DNA of 45,119 nucleotides from Flectobacillus sp049240685 (GCF_049240685.1 NZ_JBMLSD010000302.1:1-45119); one strand, 5' to 3'; shown: positions 8,258 through 17,748, numbered from the stretch's first letter. The notes: generated from the letters alone by a model not told the origin. Made by a program: numbers and translations.

Positions 8258-9133
8258 ATGTCTGATAAGCTCTATATCCGATTTTGCTTTTGTCTTGGCT
8301 TATTGCTTTGCTATCAATCGGGTATTTCTCAAATCACAAAAGATAGCCTCTTTTTACAACATTTGATTGGGAAAGAGCAATATTATGATGCTATTACCTT
8401 TTCCAATCAACTTGAGCGAAAATACCCTATCTCGATACAATCCAAATTACAACTAGCTTACCAAAAAGGATTTGCTTTTTATTCGCTCAAACAACTCGAC
8501 TCGGCGAGTGTCTACTTCTCTAAAGTGCCCTCCGAAAGTCCATTTTTCCCAAAATCCCAATTTTGGGCAGGATTATCAGATAGTTATTTAAGAGATTTTA
8601 CAAAAGCAGAAAAGCACTTTAAGGCAACTAATTCGAAAGATAGTCTCAATCGTTCGTTACAAACCTTTGAACTGGCAGGATTGGCACTTTTACAAAGAAA
8701 TCAACAACGCTTTGACTCTTTACAAAAACATCTTGATCCCAATCTTTACGCCTTACAAAAACAACAAGCCAATTATTTGCTTTACCGAGAGGACATTTTG
8801 AAACAACAAAAAAAATCTGGTTTCAAGGCTGGACTATTATCTGCCATTATTCCGGGAGCAGGTAAGATTTATGCAGGGGGACAATTGGGACAAGGAATTT
8901 CTGCCTTTTTACAAAATACCATTCTTGGTTTACAGGCCTACGAAGGCTTGCGTAAAGACGGCGTTGGTAGTCCTCGGTTTATTATTTATGGAAGCTTATT
9001 CAGCTTATTTTATATTGGAAATATTTGGGGAAGTGCTTTAAGTGTCAAAATAAAAAGACAAGAATTTAATGAAAAAATCGACGAGCAAATTCTATTTGAT
9101 ATGCATATTCCTTTGCGCACCCTTTTTAACTAA
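8258..9133 (+). CDS. Envelope protein with TPR-like N-terminus and a PGAG-type membrane domain
   Basis: This 291-residue protein has a signal peptide (to about residue 25), a helical repeat region resembling TPRs (residues 35-165: DAITFSNQLERKYP, LDSASVYFSKVP, FTKAEKHFKATN), and a C-terminal membrane part that begins KAGLLSAIIPGAGKIYAGG at about residue 190, followed by two or three hydrophobic helices. The PGAG-x-IYAG turn recalls DUF5683 and TM2-type proteins. It lies 24 nt behind yidD and overlaps the following paralogue by 65 nt, so the cluster is read as one operon. Function is unknown; context suggests envelope assembly. Confidence 0.7.
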   Translation: MSDKLYIRFCFCLGLLLCYQSGISQITKDSLFLQHLIGKEQYYDAITFSNQLERKYPISIQSKLQLAYQKGFAFYSLKQLDSASVYFSKVPSESPFFPKSQFWAGLSDSYLRDFTKAEKHFKATNSKDSLNRSLQTFELAGLALLQRNQQRFDSLQKHLDPNLYALQKQQANYLLYREDILKQQKKSGFKAGLLSAIIPGAGKIYAGGQLGQGISAFLQNTILGLQAYEGLRKDGVGSPRFIIYGSLFSLFYIGNIWGSALSVKIKRQEFNEKIDEQILFDMHIPLRTLFN

Positions 9134-9959
9134 GGCACAAAATGGTAATAGCATTATATCAAAAGCCGATAGTTTGTTTCGTCAACAGAAATACGACGAA
9201 GCGATGTTGGGCTACGAACAGGCTTTTTTTGAGCTCAGCGAATGGCCTGATTCAAGTCTTGGTACTCAGCAAATACAGGACATGAAAAATGCTTTTTTAC
9301 TAAAAAAACTTTATTGTCAAAAAGCAGCACAAAAATTTACGATGGCTCTACAAACTAGTCAAAGGTTTGATTTGAGTAACCTCGACGATCAAGAACAGAT
9401 ACCACTTCGATACGAAGCGGTAGTATGTAGTTTTTTGGCTGGGCTGTATGACGATTGCTTCAATAATATTCAGCAATTCAAGTATTTTGTAAAAGATAGT
9501 ACACGACACTCTTCGGTACTCATTTGGGAGATTCTTTCGCTCACGCAATTGGCACGGTATGACGAAGCCAAAACCCTTGTTCCAGCCTATAATCAAGCTT
9601 TTCATACACAAATTAATGCAGAGGAATTGTTTGCTTTTGCGCAAAAACCAAAGTTTAGAAGTGTCAAAAAAGCAGAAGCTTTGGCCACTTTTGTGCCAGG
9701 GGCAGGAATGATTTATGCCGGCAATACCACACAAGGAATAGTATCGCTGGTATTACAACTTGGAACGCTCGGTTATGGTGCTTATAGTATCGTCAATGGC
9801 TATTATTTTACAGGGATATTCACAGGATTGGGACTTTTTCAAGCCTTTTATTTTGGAGGGGTTCGAAGGAGTGGCTATTTGGCAGAACAGAAGAATATGG
9901 AGTTGAAAAATCAGTATTATCAACAAGTGAAAAAAGGACTTTTAGCAAATCGGAAATAG
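9069..9959 (+). CDS. Paralogue of the preceding envelope protein
   Basis: This 296-residue protein has the same plan as its upstream neighbour: signal peptide (MKKSTSKFYLICIFLCAPFL, cleavage near TKAQ), a TPR-like helical region (DEAMLGYEQAFFEL, YDDCFNNIQQFKYF, YDEAKTLVPAYNQAF), then at about residue 200 ALATFVPGAGMIYAGN and hydrophobic helices. The two share the layout and the PGAG-x-IYAG motif but little other identity, so the duplication is old. The start lies 65 nt inside the preceding gene; it is chosen because it opens the signal peptide. A bidirectional terminator follows. Confidence 0.72.
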   Translation: MKKSTSKFYLICIFLCAPFLTKAQNGNSIISKADSLFRQQKYDEAMLGYEQAFFELSEWPDSSLGTQQIQDMKNAFLLKKLYCQKAAQKFTMALQTSQRFDLSNLDDQEQIPLRYEAVVCSFLAGLYDDCFNNIQQFKYFVKDSTRHSSVLIWEILSLTQLARYDEAKTLVPAYNQAFHTQINAEELFAFAQKPKFRSVKKAEALATFVPGAGMIYAGNTTQGIVSLVLQLGTLGYGAYSIVNGYYFTGIFTGLGLFQAFYFGGVRRSGYLAEQKNMELKNQYYQQVKKGLLANRK

Positions 9960-9970
9960 CTGTAAAAGAA

Positions 9971-10000
9971 AAAGCTGAAGGGGGCTCCTTCAGCTTTTTT
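9971..10000. terminator. Bidirectional terminator between convergent genes
   Basis: Stem AAAGCTGAAGG (9971-9981) pairs perfectly with CCTTCAGCTTT (9987-9997), with T runs on both strands. It can end the envelope cluster from the left and the TM2 gene from the right. Confidence 0.85.
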
Positions 10001-10022
10001 TATTTTTTGAATCATCAGATTC

Positions 10023-10481
10023 TTATCTTCCTCCCCACATAAAGAATTTAGGGTTGTCTGTATATTTGCCGATACCTTCGTCTTGTACCAAAGCGACTAA
10101 CAATACTACCCAGTCAACAAACGCTACGATACCGCAACCACCCAAAGTAAGGATATACCCTACCCCAGTCAATGTAGCAGTACCCATATAGAAACGGTGG
10201 ATACCCAAGCCGCCTAAAAATGTTGATAAAACGAATGCTACAACAGGGTCTTTGCTAGCTGCAACAGAACTAGCTGGCATAGAAGCAGCCGCCGCTAACA
10301 TGTTGTTTTGAGCAGAAACCTCAGCATTTGAAACTGGAGTAAGGTAATTTACCTCAACCCCTTCATTCAAAGTAGTTTCGATAGCAGCGTCATCTACAAA
10401 ATACTCAGACGATGATGAAGCAAATGACTTAGTGCATACAGAAGCAAAAAGCATTGCTGATAAAATGATAGATTTTTTCAT
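10023..10481 (-). CDS. TM2 domain-containing exported protein
   Basis: This 152-residue protein has a signal peptide (MKKSIILSAMLFASVCTKSF), a roughly 60-residue polar, Ala/Ser-rich spacer, and a C-terminal TM2 domain (residues 78-140): SKDPVVAFVLSTFLGGLGIH, RFYMG, and GGCGIVAFVDWVVLL. TM2 domains are two helices joined by a short loop with a D-x-x-x-L-L-type ending, found in many bacteria with no settled function. It converges on the tandem PGAG-motif paralogues, which have a similar hairpin membrane design. It is a single-gene unit. Confidence 0.85.
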   Translation of the reverse strand: MKKSIILSAMLFASVCTKSFASSSSEYFVDDAAIETTLNEGVEVNYLTPVSNAEVSAQNNMLAAAASMPASSVAASKDPVVAFVLSTFLGGLGIHRFYMGTATLTGVGYILTLGGCGIVAFVDWVVLLVALVQDEGIGKYTDNPKFFMWGGR

Positions 10482-10704
10482 AATTAAGAAAGCTTTGTAA
10501 TTGAACGATAATTAATAAAGCACTGCAATATATAGATAAATTCTCAAGAAAAATCAAAGAATTATCATCTCTGAATAAACGGTAAAATAATTGTTTTTAA
10601 TAAAGAATTAACATGAATGATTTTCAGGGCTTTACAACAACAAAATACAGTTTTATAAGCAAATTAGCAAGAATACCAAATCATAGTTTATTTTGCATTA
10701 ATAT

Positions 10705-10754
10705 AAAAGGCTCAAATTAACTTTTGCATTTGCCTAAATTAATTTGAGCCTTTT
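10705..10754 (-). terminator. Rho-independent terminator of prfC
   Basis: A perfect 16-bp stem (AAAAGGCTCAAATTAA, 10705-10720; TTAATTTGAGCCTTTT, 10739-10754) lies just behind the prfC stop codon. The T-rich side on the minus strand follows the stem. Confidence 0.8.
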
Positions 10755-10775
10755 TATTAAAATCTAATGCCTATT

Positions 10776-12377
10776 TTATGCTTCAGCAGCCAACTTAAAT
10801 TCTGAAGTAAAGTGGAATTGAATATCAGGGTTATTCTGGATATTCATTCTCAAAATCCAATCAGATTCGGCTAAGAATACATAATTACCATCTTTATCGG
10901 TAGCAATTTGTTGTCCTTTCAAACGCACAAACTCTGCTAATTTTTTAGGGTCTTCCGACGTAATCCAACACGCCTTAGCAATATCACGGTGATCGAAGCG
11001 ACATTTTGCTCCATATTCATGTTCTAAACGATATTGAATTACCTCGTATTGGAGTTCTCCTACGGTACCTACAATCTTACGATTACCCAAATGTGTTTGT
11101 GTAAACAATTGAGCTACCCCTTCATCTGTCAACTGTTCAATCCCTTTTTCTAATTGCTTGGCTTTCATTGGGTCGAGATTGATAAGTTCTTTAAAGATTT
11201 CAGGAGAAAAACTTGGAATACCTTGGTAAAACATATTTTCACCTTCTGTAAGCGTATCGCCAATCTTAAAGTTACCTGTATCATACAAACCTACTACGTC
11301 GCCAGGGAAGCCTTCGTCGATGACTTCCTTATCTTGCGCCATAAAGTTGTAAGGGTTGTTAAAACGCACGTTTTTGTCTAAACGCACATGCTTATAAAAC
11401 TTATTACGCTCGAATACGCCCGAACAGATACGCAAGAAAGCGATTCTATCACGGTGTTTAGGGTCTAAGTTTGCGTGGATTTTGAAGATAAAACCAGAGA
11501 ATTTTTTCTCATCTGGTTCAACAGTACGAGTATCAGTTTGGCGTTTTTGAGTCGATGGAGCGATTTGAGTAAAGGTATCCAACAATTCTTGTACACCAAA
11601 GTTATTAACAGCTGAACCAAAAAACACAGGAGCTACCTCACCCGACAAATACGCAGCACGGTCGAAGTCGTTATAAACACCTTCGATAAGTTCAACATCT
11701 TCGCGTAGCTGATTGGCATCACGTTCGCCAACACGTTTGTCTAGTTCATCCGACCAAATATCTACAGAAACAACTTCTTTCTCAATTTTGGTTTTGTTGG
11801 CATTAAACAAGTTTAAAGACTTTTCATAAAGGTTATATACCCCTTTGAAGTTGGCACCAATATTAATCGGCCAAGTCAATGGGCGAACTTTAATGCCAAG
11901 TTTTTGTTCCAATTCATCCAAAAGGTCAAACGCATATTGACCCTCACGGTCCATTTTATTGATAAAAATAATTACTGGCGTATTGCGCATACGACATACT
12001 TCCATCAATTTTTCGGTTTGTTCCTCAACCCCTTTTACACAGTCGATTACCAAGATTACAGAGTCTACAGCCGTAAGCGTGCGATAAGTATCTTCGGCAA
12101 AGTCTTTGTGACCAGGAGTATCTAGAATATTGATTTTTACATCATTGTATTCAAAAGTCATTACCGAGGTAGCCACCGAGATACCTCTTTGGCGCTCGAT
12201 TTCCATAAAATCGGAGGTTGCCCCCTTTTTGATTTTATTAGATTTTACAGCACCAGCTGTTTGGATAGCTCCACCGAATAAAAGTAGCTTTTCGGTAAGC
12301 GTAGTTTTACCCGCATCGGGGTGGGAAATGATACCGAATGTACGGCGTTTTTGTATTTCTTCTTGTAACGTTGCCAT
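10776..12377 (-). CDS. prfC: Peptide chain release factor 3
   Basis: RF3 is a translational GTPase that removes RF1 and RF2 from the ribosome after peptide release. The 533-residue product matches the family length (about 529). GTPase motifs: G1 SHPDAGKTTLTE (residues 18-29), G3 DTPGH (86-90), G4 NKMD (140-143). The effector segment RQRGISVATSVM is typical for RF3 and separates it from EF-G. Domains II and III follow, with FGSAVNNFGVQELLD and CRFDHRDIAKACW. The frame is open to 12410, but that upstream start lies within the apparent promoter, so the ATG at 12377 opening MATLQEEIQKRRTFGIISHP is used. Monocistronic. Confidence 0.96.
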   Translation of the reverse strand: MATLQEEIQKRRTFGIISHPDAGKTTLTEKLLLFGGAIQTAGAVKSNKIKKGATSDFMEIERQRGISVATSVMTFEYNDVKINILDTPGHKDFAEDTYRTLTAVDSVILVIDCVKGVEEQTEKLMEVCRMRNTPVIIFINKMDREGQYAFDLLDELEQKLGIKVRPLTWPINIGANFKGVYNLYEKSLNLFNANKTKIEKEVVSVDIWSDELDKRVGERDANQLREDVELIEGVYNDFDRAAYLSGEVAPVFFGSAVNNFGVQELLDTFTQIAPSTQKRQTDTRTVEPDEKKFSGFIFKIHANLDPKHRDRIAFLRICSGVFERNKFYKHVRLDKNVRFNNPYNFMAQDKEVIDEGFPGDVVGLYDTGNFKIGDTLTEGENMFYQGIPSFSPEIFKELINLDPMKAKQLEKGIEQLTDEGVAQLFTQTHLGNRKIVGTVGELQYEVIQYRLEHEYGAKCRFDHRDIAKACWITSEDPKKLAEFVRLKGQQIATDKDGNYVFLAESDWILRMNIQNNPDIQFHFTSEFKLAAEA

Positions 12378-12407
12378 ATTTAAAAACCGACTGTAAAAAT
12401 CGAAATG

Positions 12408-12436
12408 CAAAATTACAGATAAAAAAACAAAACCAA
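12408..12436 (-). promoter_or_regulatory. Candidate Bacteroidota promoter of prfC
   Basis: Read on the minus strand, TTG (12436-12434) is followed after 18 nt by TAATTTTG (12415-12408), a perfect match to TAnnTTTG. The start codon at 12377 would have a leader of about 25 nt. Confidence 0.5.
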
Positions 12437-12481
12437 CAGTTTTTTGGAATTGAGTGCTTTGAATTTGAGTGAATTAAAAAA

Positions 12482-12517
12482 CAAGAGGCCCTAACATGGG
12501 TATGTTAGAGCCTCTTG
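12482..12517 (-). terminator. Rho-independent terminator of the amino-acid permease gene
   Basis: Arms 12482-12497 (CAAGAGGCCCTAACAT) and 12502-12517 pair in 15 of 16 positions. On the minus strand the stem is followed by TTTTTT. It lies 40 nt behind the stop codon. Confidence 0.85.
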
Positions 12518-12556
12518 AGAATATAGAGAATCAAGCTCGAAGCTTAATTTTTATAC

Positions 12557-14035
12557 TTATTTTTCATTCAAATTACTATTTGGTTTACCGTAAAGGAAAT
12601 ATACGATTAGACCGATTAGCAACCATCCGAATGCTAGTTTTTGAGCCAAACCATCCAAGTTTAAAATCAAGAATAAGTTAGTCAAAATACCAAGTGGGGC
12701 AACGATTTTCAAGGCTGGAGCTTTGAAGTCGCGCTCTAAATTAGGCTCTTTGTAACGCAATAATAATACTGCCAAACATACCATAGCAAAAGCAAACAAA
12801 GTACCGAATGAACACATATCGCTCAATACGCCAATTGGAGTAAAGGCCGATACAACTGATACTAAGAAACCTACCAAGATAGTACTTTTCCAAGGAGTAC
12901 GGAAAGTTGGGTGAACCTGACGGAAGAAGTTTGGCAACAAACCATCTTTAGCCATACCCAAGAATACACGTGTTTGACCTAACATCATTACCAACATTAC
13001 CGAAATCAAACCAGCCGTTGCGGCAGCAGTGATAATAAATACCGCCCAAGGTTGACCTACTTTGTCGAATGCGTAAGCTACAGGCGCTTTCAAAGCATCA
13101 CCTACGATGTCTTTGTAGTTAATCATACCTGTCAATACCAACGAAACTAAGATATAAAGGATTGTACAAATTACCAATGAAGCGATAATGGCAAAAGGCA
13201 TATCTTTCTTAGGATTGATAGCTTCACCAGCTTGTGTAGATACAGCATCAAAACCAATATAAGCAAAGAAGATAGCCGCAGCACCACTAGCAACACCGCC
13301 CCAACCATAAGCTTCTTTCATAGAACCATCAGCATGTTCTACCAATTCAGGAGCAGGGATAAATGGAGTCCAGTTTGCAGTATTTACAAAAAAGGCACCT
13401 ACGATAATTACGAATAAAATCGCGGCTACTTTCAAGATTACAATAATGTTGTTGGCACTTGCAGCTTCTTTTATACCTTTTACCAAAATATAAGTTACTA
13501 CCCAAGTAATAATGAAAGCAGGTAGGTTTACTCCCCAGCCTACGTGTTCGAGCCCTGCGGACTTCGCATAAGTAGCAGCAGAGAACGGGTCATTTTTTAA
13601 GTAATAAGGAATTTCGATACCAAATAAGTGGAGTAGCTTATTGAAGTAACCGGACCAACTCACAGCTACAGTCATTGCCCCCATGGCATATTCTAACACA
13701 AGTCCCCAACCAATAATCCAAGCAAAGAATTCACCGATTGTACCATAAGCGTAGGCATAAGCCGAGCCTTCTACTGGAAGTAGAGCTGCAAACTCAGCAT
13801 AGCAAAGAGCCGCAAAGATACAGCCGATACCTGCTAAAACGAATGATAATGCCAAAGCTGGACCAGCATGATAGTGAGCGCCTGTACCAGTTAATACGAA
13901 GATACCACCACCAATAATCGCACCGATACCGATAGCCGTCAAACTCCATTTACCTAGAACACGCTTCAGCTCACTGTTTTTAATATCTGCCTCGTAAGCT
14001 GACATAGGCTTCTTGCGCCAAATACTGTTACTCAT
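12557..14035 (-). CDS. APC-family amino-acid permease (cationic amino-acid transporter-like)
   Basis: This 492-residue inner-membrane protein should import amino acids with protons or by exchange. It has about 12-14 hydrophobic segments. The LeuT-fold first helix carries IGIGAIIGGGIFVLTG (residues 36-51), and the sixth-helix region FFAYIGFDAVSTQAGEA is characteristic of the CAT/YfnA branch. The loop NPKKDMPFAI between these and the next helix is also conserved in that branch. Its substrate cannot be told from sequence alone; cationic or branched amino acids are both possible. It has its own terminator and lies apart from metabolic genes. Confidence 0.9.
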   Translation of the reverse strand: MSNSIWRKKPMSAYEADIKNSELKRVLGKWSLTAIGIGAIIGGGIFVLTGTGAHYHAGPALALSFVLAGIGCIFAALCYAEFAALLPVEGSAYAYAYGTIGEFFAWIIGWGLVLEYAMGAMTVAVSWSGYFNKLLHLFGIEIPYYLKNDPFSAATYAKSAGLEHVGWGVNLPAFIITWVVTYILVKGIKEAASANNIIVILKVAAILFVIIVGAFFVNTANWTPFIPAPELVEHADGSMKEAYGWGGVASGAAAIFFAYIGFDAVSTQAGEAINPKKDMPFAIIASLVICTILYILVSLVLTGMINYKDIVGDALKAPVAYAFDKVGQPWAVFIITAAATAGLISVMLVMMLGQTRVFLGMAKDGLLPNFFRQVHPTFRTPWKSTILVGFLVSVVSAFTPIGVLSDMCSFGTLFAFAMVCLAVLLLRYKEPNLERDFKAPALKIVAPLGILTNLFLILNLDGLAQKLAFGWLLIGLIVYFLYGKPNSNLNEK

Positions 14036-14138
14036 AAAGAAAAGGTTTTAGTTTATTTTATTGTGATTGAAGGTAATTACAGAACAGAATTGTATAAACT
14101 GTGTTTCAAGATAGTTAATATTTTGTCGTGAAACAAAA

Positions 14139-14174
14139 AAAGACCTCATAGCTTTTGAGGGCTATGAGGTCTTT
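14139..14174 (-). terminator. Rho-independent terminator of secDF
   Basis: A perfect 14-bp stem (AAAGACCTCATAGC, 14139-14152; GCTATGAGGTCTTT, 14161-14174) with T run on the minus strand directly follows the secDF stop codon. Confidence 0.88.
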
Positions 14175-14182
14175 GAGAGTAA

Positions 14183-17140
14183 TTACTTAGAAGGATTTGC
14201 AGCTGGAGCTACAGCTTTCTTCTTTCCTGTTCCAAGGTCAATAACGATTGGAGCAGCTACGAAGATAGATGAGTATGCACCAAATACAACCCCGACAAAC
14301 ATCGCAAATGAGAATCCACGCAAGATGTCACCACCAAAGAACAACAATACTGATACTACCAAGAATACAGTGGTGGCTGTCATTACAGTACGGCTCATAG
14401 TATGGTTAATAGACGTGTTGATTGTTTTGATAATCAATTCTTTGTTTGACAAGTCTGCGTCAACACCGATTTCTTCACGGATACGGTCAAATACTACCAC
14501 GGTATCGTTAATTGAATAACCAATAACCGTCAATACCGCAGCAATAAAGATTTGGTCAACTTCTAATTCCAAACCAAAGATACGAACGATACCTACCATA
14601 CCCAATACTACTAATGTATCGTGTAACAAGGCGATAACGCTACCCAATGAATATTGCCATTTACGGAAACGAATCAAGATATAGATAAAGATGGCAATTA
14701 ATGCGTAACCAATTGATACAAATGACTGAGTCAAGATATCATCGGCAATTGTAGCACCTACTTTAGATTCTGAAACAATTACTGGTTTGTCAGCCGCAAA
14801 TTGTGTCAAGCCTTTTTCTAAAGCTGCACGAACTTTTTGGTTAGCCGCAGCAGATTCATCTTCAACCAAATAGGCTGTTGTAACCTTCATCTTAGTAGGA
14901 CCGTTGAAAGTTTTTACTTCAACACCTTTTTCTTCAAAATCATCTTTTAATGCTTCTTTGATATTAGTTGCATCTACCGGTTTAGCAAATTCAACCACAT
15001 AAGAACGACCACCTTTGAAGTCAACACCTAAGTTGAATCCGCCTTGAGCAAACAATACTCCCATACCCAATACGATCAAGCCCCAAGAGAACCAATAAGA
15101 ATACTTACGTTTTCCGATAAAGTCGAAATTCATTCCTTTGAAAAGGTCTTTCGAAATGAATGTTTCGAATGTTACTTCTTTCTCTTTACCCGCAGCAATT
15201 TTACGTTGTACCATCCAGTCTACTAATACGTGCGATACAAATACTGACGTAAATACTGAAGTAACCAAACCAATACAAAGTGTTACACCAAACCCTTTTA
15301 CTGAACCAGAACCGAAGATAATCAAGATAACACCAATCAAAATAGTTGTTATGTTACCATCCAAGATAGCAGAAAGCGCTTTCTCATATCCTAACTTAAC
15401 TGATTCTAAAAGTCCCACACCACGGTGTAATTCTTCTCGGATACGTTCGTTAATCAATACGTTGGCATCTACAGCCATACCCAAAGTCAATACGATACCT
15501 GCAATACCTGGCAATGTCAAGGCTGCTTGTATTTGAACAGTAATACCAGCAATAAAGAATACGTTGAACAATAATGCAGCGTTGGCCATCCAACCTGGGT
15601 TACCATAGTATCCAATCATAAATACAATCACCAAAATCAAACCTACAGCCATTGACAAATAACCTTGGTTGATAGCTTCCTGACCCAATGATGGACCAAT
15701 GAAAGCGTCTTCAACAATACGGGTTGGCGCTGGCAATTTACCTGCTTTCAATACGTTTGCTAAGTCTTTTGCTTCTTCTACAGTGAATGAACCAGAGATA
15801 GATGAACGACCGTTAGGAATTTCACCATTAATTACTGGAGCAGAATATACATAGTTATCTAAAACGATTGCTACACGTTTACCAATGCTTGCAGCTGTTA
15901 AGTTTTTCCAAATACGAGAACCTGTACCGTTCATTACCATAGTAACCTCAGCACGGTTATTTTGATCAAAGTCTTGAAAAGCATCTACAATTACATCACC
16001 TTCCAAAGGAGCTGGTTGGTTTTCAGTTTTCTTGATTGCTTCTAATTGGATAATTTCGTCACCAGTTGTTGATGGAATACCTTTAGCATACCATACAAAA
16101 GTCAAGTTTGATGGGAACATCATTTTTACCTCTGGGCGACGGAACAATTCGTTTACACGAGCCGTGTCTTTGCGCATTACACCCCAGTTTCTTCCTTGGT
16201 TGTCCAAAGGCAAGAATAATTTTGTCAATGCAGCACCTGCTGTAGTATCAGCTTTAGCAGTATCTTTCTTAGCAGCCTTTGGAGCTGACAACTGACTTGC
16301 CAAACCTCCTTTTGTAGTATCTGTAGAAGCAGCAGCTGATGCTACAGTAGCTTTATTTGCTTTTGATTCAGCAGCTAAATATTCGCCTAAAGCATTCAAA
16401 CCTTGTCCCCATTCGTTGATTTCAGCAACCTCAACAAACTCCAATTTAGCAGCACCTGCCAATAATTTACGAGCACGCTCAGGGTTGTCTACGCCTGGTA
16501 ATTCTACTTGAATACGGTTGGTACCTGGCAAACGTTGGATGTTAGGGTTGGCTACACCAAATTTGTCAATACGAGCTTGGATAATTTTATATACGCGGTC
16601 TACAGCACCATCGATTTCTGAGTTAACCACTTTTACTACTTGAGCATCAGAAGAACCTGAGTTCAATTTATCGCGGTTTACCGAGTTAGCAAAAATGGTA
16701 GCCAAGCGCTGATTTGGAGCTATTTTAGCAAATTCTTCGAAGAAAATGTCGTTGAAAGGCTTTGTAGAAGTTGCTTGTAATTTTGAAGCACTTTCTAAAG
16801 CTTTTTCAAAATTTGGATCATTGCTTTTCCCAGATAATGCACGTAGAATTTCTACTGGAGAAACTTCCAATACTGCACTGAAACCACCTTCCAAGTCAAG
16901 ACCTTTGTGAAGAGCATAAGTAGTTACATCTTGCAATGTGAAGCCCAAATATACTGGTTGCTTCCACAATGAATCGATATAACGAGTTTTTTTAGCTGGG
17001 TCGAGTTTACCATCTTTCGATGTTGCATACGCAATTGCATCTTCACGAACCGCATTAGCCTTCCATGTAAACGAAAGGAAGAACAAACATAGGGCTGAAA
17101 TAATACCAGTCAGCCACACAATGGCACCTTTGTAACGCAT
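14183..17140 (-). CDS. secDF: Fused protein translocase subunit SecDF
   Basis: SecDF uses the proton gradient to pull secreted proteins across the inner membrane behind SecYEG. The 985-residue product is a SecD-SecF fusion, the common form in Bacteroidota. SecD part: first membrane helix (8-24), GLDLEGGFSAVLEV near 80, periplasmic P1 domain, and GMAVDANVLINERIREEL near 553 in the fourth helix. SecF part: NLGVDFKGGRSYVVEF near 703 and IGYSINDTVVVFDRIREE near 873, holding the conserved Asp of the proton path. Residues about 258-300 are an Ala/Lys/Thr-rich, low-complexity insert in P1. The protein is complete and the gene is transcribed alone. Confidence 0.97.
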   Translation of the reverse strand: MRYKGAIVWLTGIISALCLFFLSFTWKANAVREDAIAYATSKDGKLDPAKKTRYIDSLWKQPVYLGFTLQDVTTYALHKGLDLEGGFSAVLEVSPVEILRALSGKSNDPNFEKALESASKLQATSTKPFNDIFFEEFAKIAPNQRLATIFANSVNRDKLNSGSSDAQVVKVVNSEIDGAVDRVYKIIQARIDKFGVANPNIQRLPGTNRIQVELPGVDNPERARKLLAGAAKLEFVEVAEINEWGQGLNALGEYLAAESKANKATVASAAASTDTTKGGLASQLSAPKAAKKDTAKADTTAGAALTKLFLPLDNQGRNWGVMRKDTARVNELFRRPEVKMMFPSNLTFVWYAKGIPSTTGDEIIQLEAIKKTENQPAPLEGDVIVDAFQDFDQNNRAEVTMVMNGTGSRIWKNLTAASIGKRVAIVLDNYVYSAPVINGEIPNGRSSISGSFTVEEAKDLANVLKAGKLPAPTRIVEDAFIGPSLGQEAINQGYLSMAVGLILVIVFMIGYYGNPGWMANAALLFNVFFIAGITVQIQAALTLPGIAGIVLTLGMAVDANVLINERIREELHRGVGLLESVKLGYEKALSAILDGNITTILIGVILIIFGSGSVKGFGVTLCIGLVTSVFTSVFVSHVLVDWMVQRKIAAGKEKEVTFETFISKDLFKGMNFDFIGKRKYSYWFSWGLIVLGMGVLFAQGGFNLGVDFKGGRSYVVEFAKPVDATNIKEALKDDFEEKGVEVKTFNGPTKMKVTTAYLVEDESAAANQKVRAALEKGLTQFAADKPVIVSESKVGATIADDILTQSFVSIGYALIAIFIYILIRFRKWQYSLGSVIALLHDTLVVLGMVGIVRIFGLELEVDQIFIAAVLTVIGYSINDTVVVFDRIREEIGVDADLSNKELIIKTINTSINHTMSRTVMTATTVFLVVSVLLFFGGDILRGFSFAMFVGVVFGAYSSIFVAAPIVIDLGTGKKKAVAPAANPSK

Positions 17141-17340
17141 TTGTTTTTAGTTATTTGAAAAATGAATGTGAATTACTTGTGTGTAACAGTTGCCTATTAC
17201 AAGATTAGAAAAGGATTTGGTAAGGGCGGAGTAAATGTTGAGCCTGAAGCCTGGGGGAATTGTGATACAAATGACCAACAAATTGCCCATAAAGCCTATG
17301 TCGTTAGACTTTCAATCATTTAAACCAAGAAAAAAGGGAA

Positions 17341-17706
17341 TCAGGGAGCATTGGTAGCAATAAAATGCTCGAACAGAATTTCGTAAAGAATATTAGGAGA
17401 AGTAACCTTCAATTGCTGACCCAGAGCATGAACCGCCACAGGAATCGCAACGCTAGGAATCGAAAAAACAAAATCGCTAACAGCATCGAAACTAATACTT
17501 GGACTAGCGTGCATTACCGATAACTCACTAACCGAACATTCGGGAGTAGCTCCTTTTTGCTTTTTTGACTGCTCAGTTTTCGCTTTTTTTACACCAGAAT
17601 AGTGTACTTGTGATGCCGAAAATGTTTTACCAAAAACAGTAAACATCAGCATCAAGCACACAAAAAAAGTGCTGAACAAACGCGATATGTGAGATGTTTT
17701 TTTCAT
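17341..17706 (-). CDS. Small secreted protein of unknown function
   Basis: This 121-residue protein opens MKKTSHISRLFSTFFVCLML, a signal peptide that probably ends near FSAS. A short lysine/glutamine-rich stretch (KKAKTEQSKKQKG) follows, then two hydrophobic segments (SDFVFSIPSVAIPVAVHALG and ILYEILFEHFIATNAP at the very end). I do not recognise a family. The frame is open seven codons further upstream, but a strong promoter covers that region, so the ATG at 17706 is used. It follows about 200 bp upstream of secDF on the same strand; nothing ties the two functionally. Confidence 0.6.
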   Translation of the reverse strand: MKKTSHISRLFSTFFVCLMLMFTVFGKTFSASQVHYSGVKKAKTEQSKKQKGATPECSVSELSVMHASPSISFDAVSDFVFSIPSVAIPVAVHALGQQLKVTSPNILYEILFEHFIATNAP

Positions 17707-17715
17707 TGTTGAACA

Positions 17716-17748
17716 CAAAAGTAGCAAGTTTTGTAGAAGTATCGCAAA
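17716..17748 (-). promoter_or_regulatory. Strong Bacteroidota promoter, nearly leaderless transcript
   Basis: On the minus strand TTTG (17748-17745) is followed after 21 nt by TACTTTTG (17723-17716). The start codon at 17706 lies only 9 nt behind the -7 element, so the mRNA leader would be about 3-5 nt. Confidence 0.6.

Noticed and set aside
9348..9734. 128-codon open frame antisense to the second PGAG-motif paralogue
   Set aside because: The sense-strand gene has a signal peptide and family motif; the antisense frame has none.
12378..12410. Upstream start for prfC adding 11 residues
   Set aside because: The -7 promoter element covers this start, and the family N-terminus begins at the inner Met.
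15138..15536. 132-codon open frame antisense to secDF
   Set aside because: It mirrors the codon pattern of secDF, which is certain; composition is Thr/Ser/Pro-rich as usual for such shadows.
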